A stretch of DNA of 33,017 bases from Candidatus Brocadiaceae bacterium (GTDB lineage Bacteria > Planctomycetota > Brocadiia > Brocadiales > Bathyanammoxibiaceae), in NCBI GenBank assembly GCA_030018855.1, contig JASEHG010000002.1:1-33017 (forward strand), given 5' to 3'. This document shows, in pieces, positions 31,597-33,017 of this stretch. The notes below the pieces were generated by a model. It saw only the letters and a list, made by a program, of their open reading frames with translations. It was not told the DNA's origin and searched no databases. The position numbers were made by a program, and so were the translations under genes. Numbering within the stretch: position 1 is the stretch's first letter; each line of letters opens with the position of its first letter.

Positions 31597-31749
31597 CTAT
31601 TTCTTGTGTTCCTTATGCACCGTATGTTTCCTACAGTAGCGACAGTACTTCTTGATCTCCAACTTCTCGGTAGCCCTGGCCTTCCGGGTACTCCGGTAGT
31701 TCCTGCCGGAACACTCGGAACAGATTAGGGTTATAGCTTCACGTACCAT
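31597..31749 (-). CDS. rpmG: 50S ribosomal protein L33, zinc form
   Basis: An ATG at 31749 opens a 50-codon frame beginning MVREAITLICSECSGRNYRS and ending in TAG. Two CxxC pairs, C10/C13 and C36/C39, make this the zinc-binding form. Length is typical. It starts 7 nt after tuf and is followed at 6 nt by tRNA(Trp). The order tuf-rpmG-trnW-secE-nusG is found in several bacterial phyla. Confidence 0.95.
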   Translation of the reverse strand: MVREAITLICSECSGRNYRSTRKARATEKLEIKKYCRYCRKHTVHKEHKK

Positions 31750-31756
31750 TATACCA

Positions 31757-32959
31757 TTATTTAAGTATCTTGGTAACTACCCCAGCCCCCACGGTATGAC
31801 CACCCTCTCGGATAGCAAACCTGAGGTTCTCTTCCATGGCTATCGGGGTAATGAGTTCTATGGAGAGCTTTACGTTGTCCCCAGGCATAACCATGTCCGT
31901 CCCCTGGGGTAGGTTTGCTACGCCGGTAACGTCCGTAGTCCTGAAGTAAAACTGTGGCCTGTAGCCCTTGAAGAAGGGGGTGTGCCTGCCTCCCTCTTCT
32001 TTGGTCAGGATGTATACCTCAGCCTCAAAGTCCGTATGGGGGGTGATGCTTCCTGGAGCCGCAAGTACATGTCCCCTCTCAAGTTGTTCTTTCTCTATCC
32101 CTCGGAGGAGTATCCCCAAATTGTCCCCGGCCTGACCTTCATCCAGGGTCTTATTAAACATCTCCACCCCTGTCACCACCGTCTTCTTTATCTCCCGGCT
32201 GAGGCCCACTATGTCTATCTCTTCTCCAACCTTTACCTTGCCCCTATCCACCCTCCCGGTACCCACGGTGCCCCTGCCCTTTATACTGAAGACGTCTTCT
32301 ATAGACATAAGGAAGGGCTTTTCTATCTCCCTCTTGGGGGTGGGGACATAGTTATCCACGGCGTCCATTAACTGCCATATTGGCCCGCACTTTGGGCACT
32401 CCCTCTTGGCGCAACCACAACCACTGGCATTCAAGGCCGAGCCCCTAACCACTGGGGTCTCGTCCCCCGGGAATTTGTACTTCTTTAATAGTTCCCTGAC
32501 CTCCATCTCCACCAAATCCTGGAGTTCCTTATCCTCTAAGGCATCTAGCTTGTTCATAAATACCACTATGGCAGGTACCCCTACCTGACGGGCCAGGAGG
32601 ATATGCTCCCTGGTCTGGGGCATAGGCCCATCCGGGGCGCTAACTACCAGTATAGCCCCGTCCATCTGGGCCGCCCCTGTAATCATATTCTTTATGTAGT
32701 CTGCATGGCCGGGGCAGTCCACGTGTGCGTAGTGTCTCTTTTCCGTCTCATACTCTACGTGAGAGATAGCAATGGTGATACCCCTTTCCTTCTCCTCCGG
32801 GGCATTGTCTATGGTATCAAAGGGCCTCTCCTTGGCCAGTCCTGCCTTTGCAAGGATGTGAGTTATCACGGAGGTCAGGGTAGTTTTGCCGTGGTCTATG
32901 TGTCCAATAGTTCCAACGTTTACGTGAGGCTTCGTTCTCTTAAATACTTCCTTTGCCAT
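31757..32959 (-). CDS. tuf: Elongation factor Tu with four-cysteine insert
   Basis: This 400-aa GTPase delivers aminoacyl-tRNA. Motifs are GHIDHGKT (19-26), DCPGH (81-85), NKLD (136-139) and GSAL (173-176). After GSAL, the stretch up to the MDAVDNYVPTP helix contains C181, C183, C188 and C191 (CGCAKRECPKC). E. coli EF-Tu has an acidic loop there. The insert could bind zinc. The start has AAGGAG and AAGGTG just upstream. It is the only tuf in the window and is absent from its usual place after fusA. Confidence 0.98.
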   Translation of the reverse strand: MAKEVFKRTKPHVNVGTIGHIDHGKTTLTSVITHILAKAGLAKERPFDTIDNAPEEKERGITIAISHVEYETEKRHYAHVDCPGHADYIKNMITGAAQMDGAILVVSAPDGPMPQTREHILLARQVGVPAIVVFMNKLDALEDKELQDLVEMEVRELLKKYKFPGDETPVVRGSALNASGCGCAKRECPKCGPIWQLMDAVDNYVPTPKREIEKPFLMSIEDVFSIKGRGTVGTGRVDRGKVKVGEEIDIVGLSREIKKTVVTGVEMFNKTLDEGQAGDNLGILLRGIEKEQLERGHVLAAPGSITPHTDFEAEVYILTKEEGGRHTPFFKGYRPQFYFRTTDVTGVANLPQGTDMVMPGDNVKLSIELITPIAMEENLRFAIREGGHTVGAGVVTKILK

Positions 32960-33017
32960 ATCACCTTCTCCTTAAGTTTAAATCTGTGGCCCGCTTATGA
33001 AGCTGGAGCTGCTGATG
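32960..33017 (-). promoter_or_regulatory. tuf upstream region with ribosome-binding site
   Basis: The last 58 nt hold the tuf Shine-Dalgarno region (AAGGAGAAGGTGAT before the ATG). The sequence further upstream does not fold into a tRNA, and no clear promoter is visible before the window ends. Confidence 0.5.

Noticed and set aside
32960..33017. A tRNA gene upstream of tuf, as found in many bacteria
   Set aside because: The visible sequence does not form anticodon or T arms. A tRNA could still lie beyond the window.
1..33017. CRISPR array, restriction system or other defence island
   Set aside because: No regularly spaced repeats, and apart from the IS110 fragment and the phosphatase all genes are housekeeping.

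Overview
The window is the core transcription-translation gene cluster of a bacterium, read almost entirely on the minus strand. Genes are therefore described from high to low coordinates. Every classical operon of this kind is joined end to end: tuf-rpmG-tRNA(Trp)-secE-nusG-rplK-rplA-rplJ-rplL-rpoB-rpoC (the tuf/L11/rif part), rpsL-rpsG-fusA (str), rpsJ to rpsQ (S10), rplN to secY-adk-map-infA-rpmJ (spc), and rpsM to rplQ (alpha), ending with a HIT-family hydrolase gene. Most junctions are 1-30 nt or short overlaps. The largest gap inside the cluster is 143 nt, between secE and nusG. No stretch over 300 bases lacks a gene.

The organism is a bacterium of roughly balanced base composition. The proteins are not of the usual proteobacterial or Firmicutes type. 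L30 (rpmD) is missing and there is no room for it. L17 has a long internal insert and a charged tail. EF-Tu has a four-cysteine insert in the G domain. SecE has three membrane segments. Zinc (cysteine) forms of S4, S14, L24, L33 and L36 are used. I lean towards a deep-branching phylum such as Planctomycetota (Brocadia-like), but that is inference from memory of these traits and should be tested with a tree.

Region by region: 1-392 holds the first 130 codons of an IS110-family (DEDD, bridge-RNA type) transposase cut by the window edge. 393-571 is its upstream non-coding region, with a good promoter and a long RNA hairpin that buries the transposase ribosome-binding site. 646-1095 is a DUSP23-like protein phosphatase. 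1119-1167 is an inverted repeat plus T-run that looks like the terminator of the whole cluster. 1195-32959 is the cluster itself, with a SAM-dependent methyltransferase of unknown substrate wedged between rpsM and rpsK.

Together the genes supply RNA polymerase (rpoA, rpoB, rpoC), NusG, elongation factors Tu and G, IF-1, 31 ribosomal proteins, the SecYE channel, tRNA(Trp), adenylate kinase and methionine aminopeptidase. The points most worth following up are the structured leader of the IS110 element, the methyltransferase embedded by translational coupling, the natural Arg at S12 position 88 (a streptomycin-resistance residue), the Cys-rich EF-Tu insert and the S10-operon promoter with a perfect -35 box.
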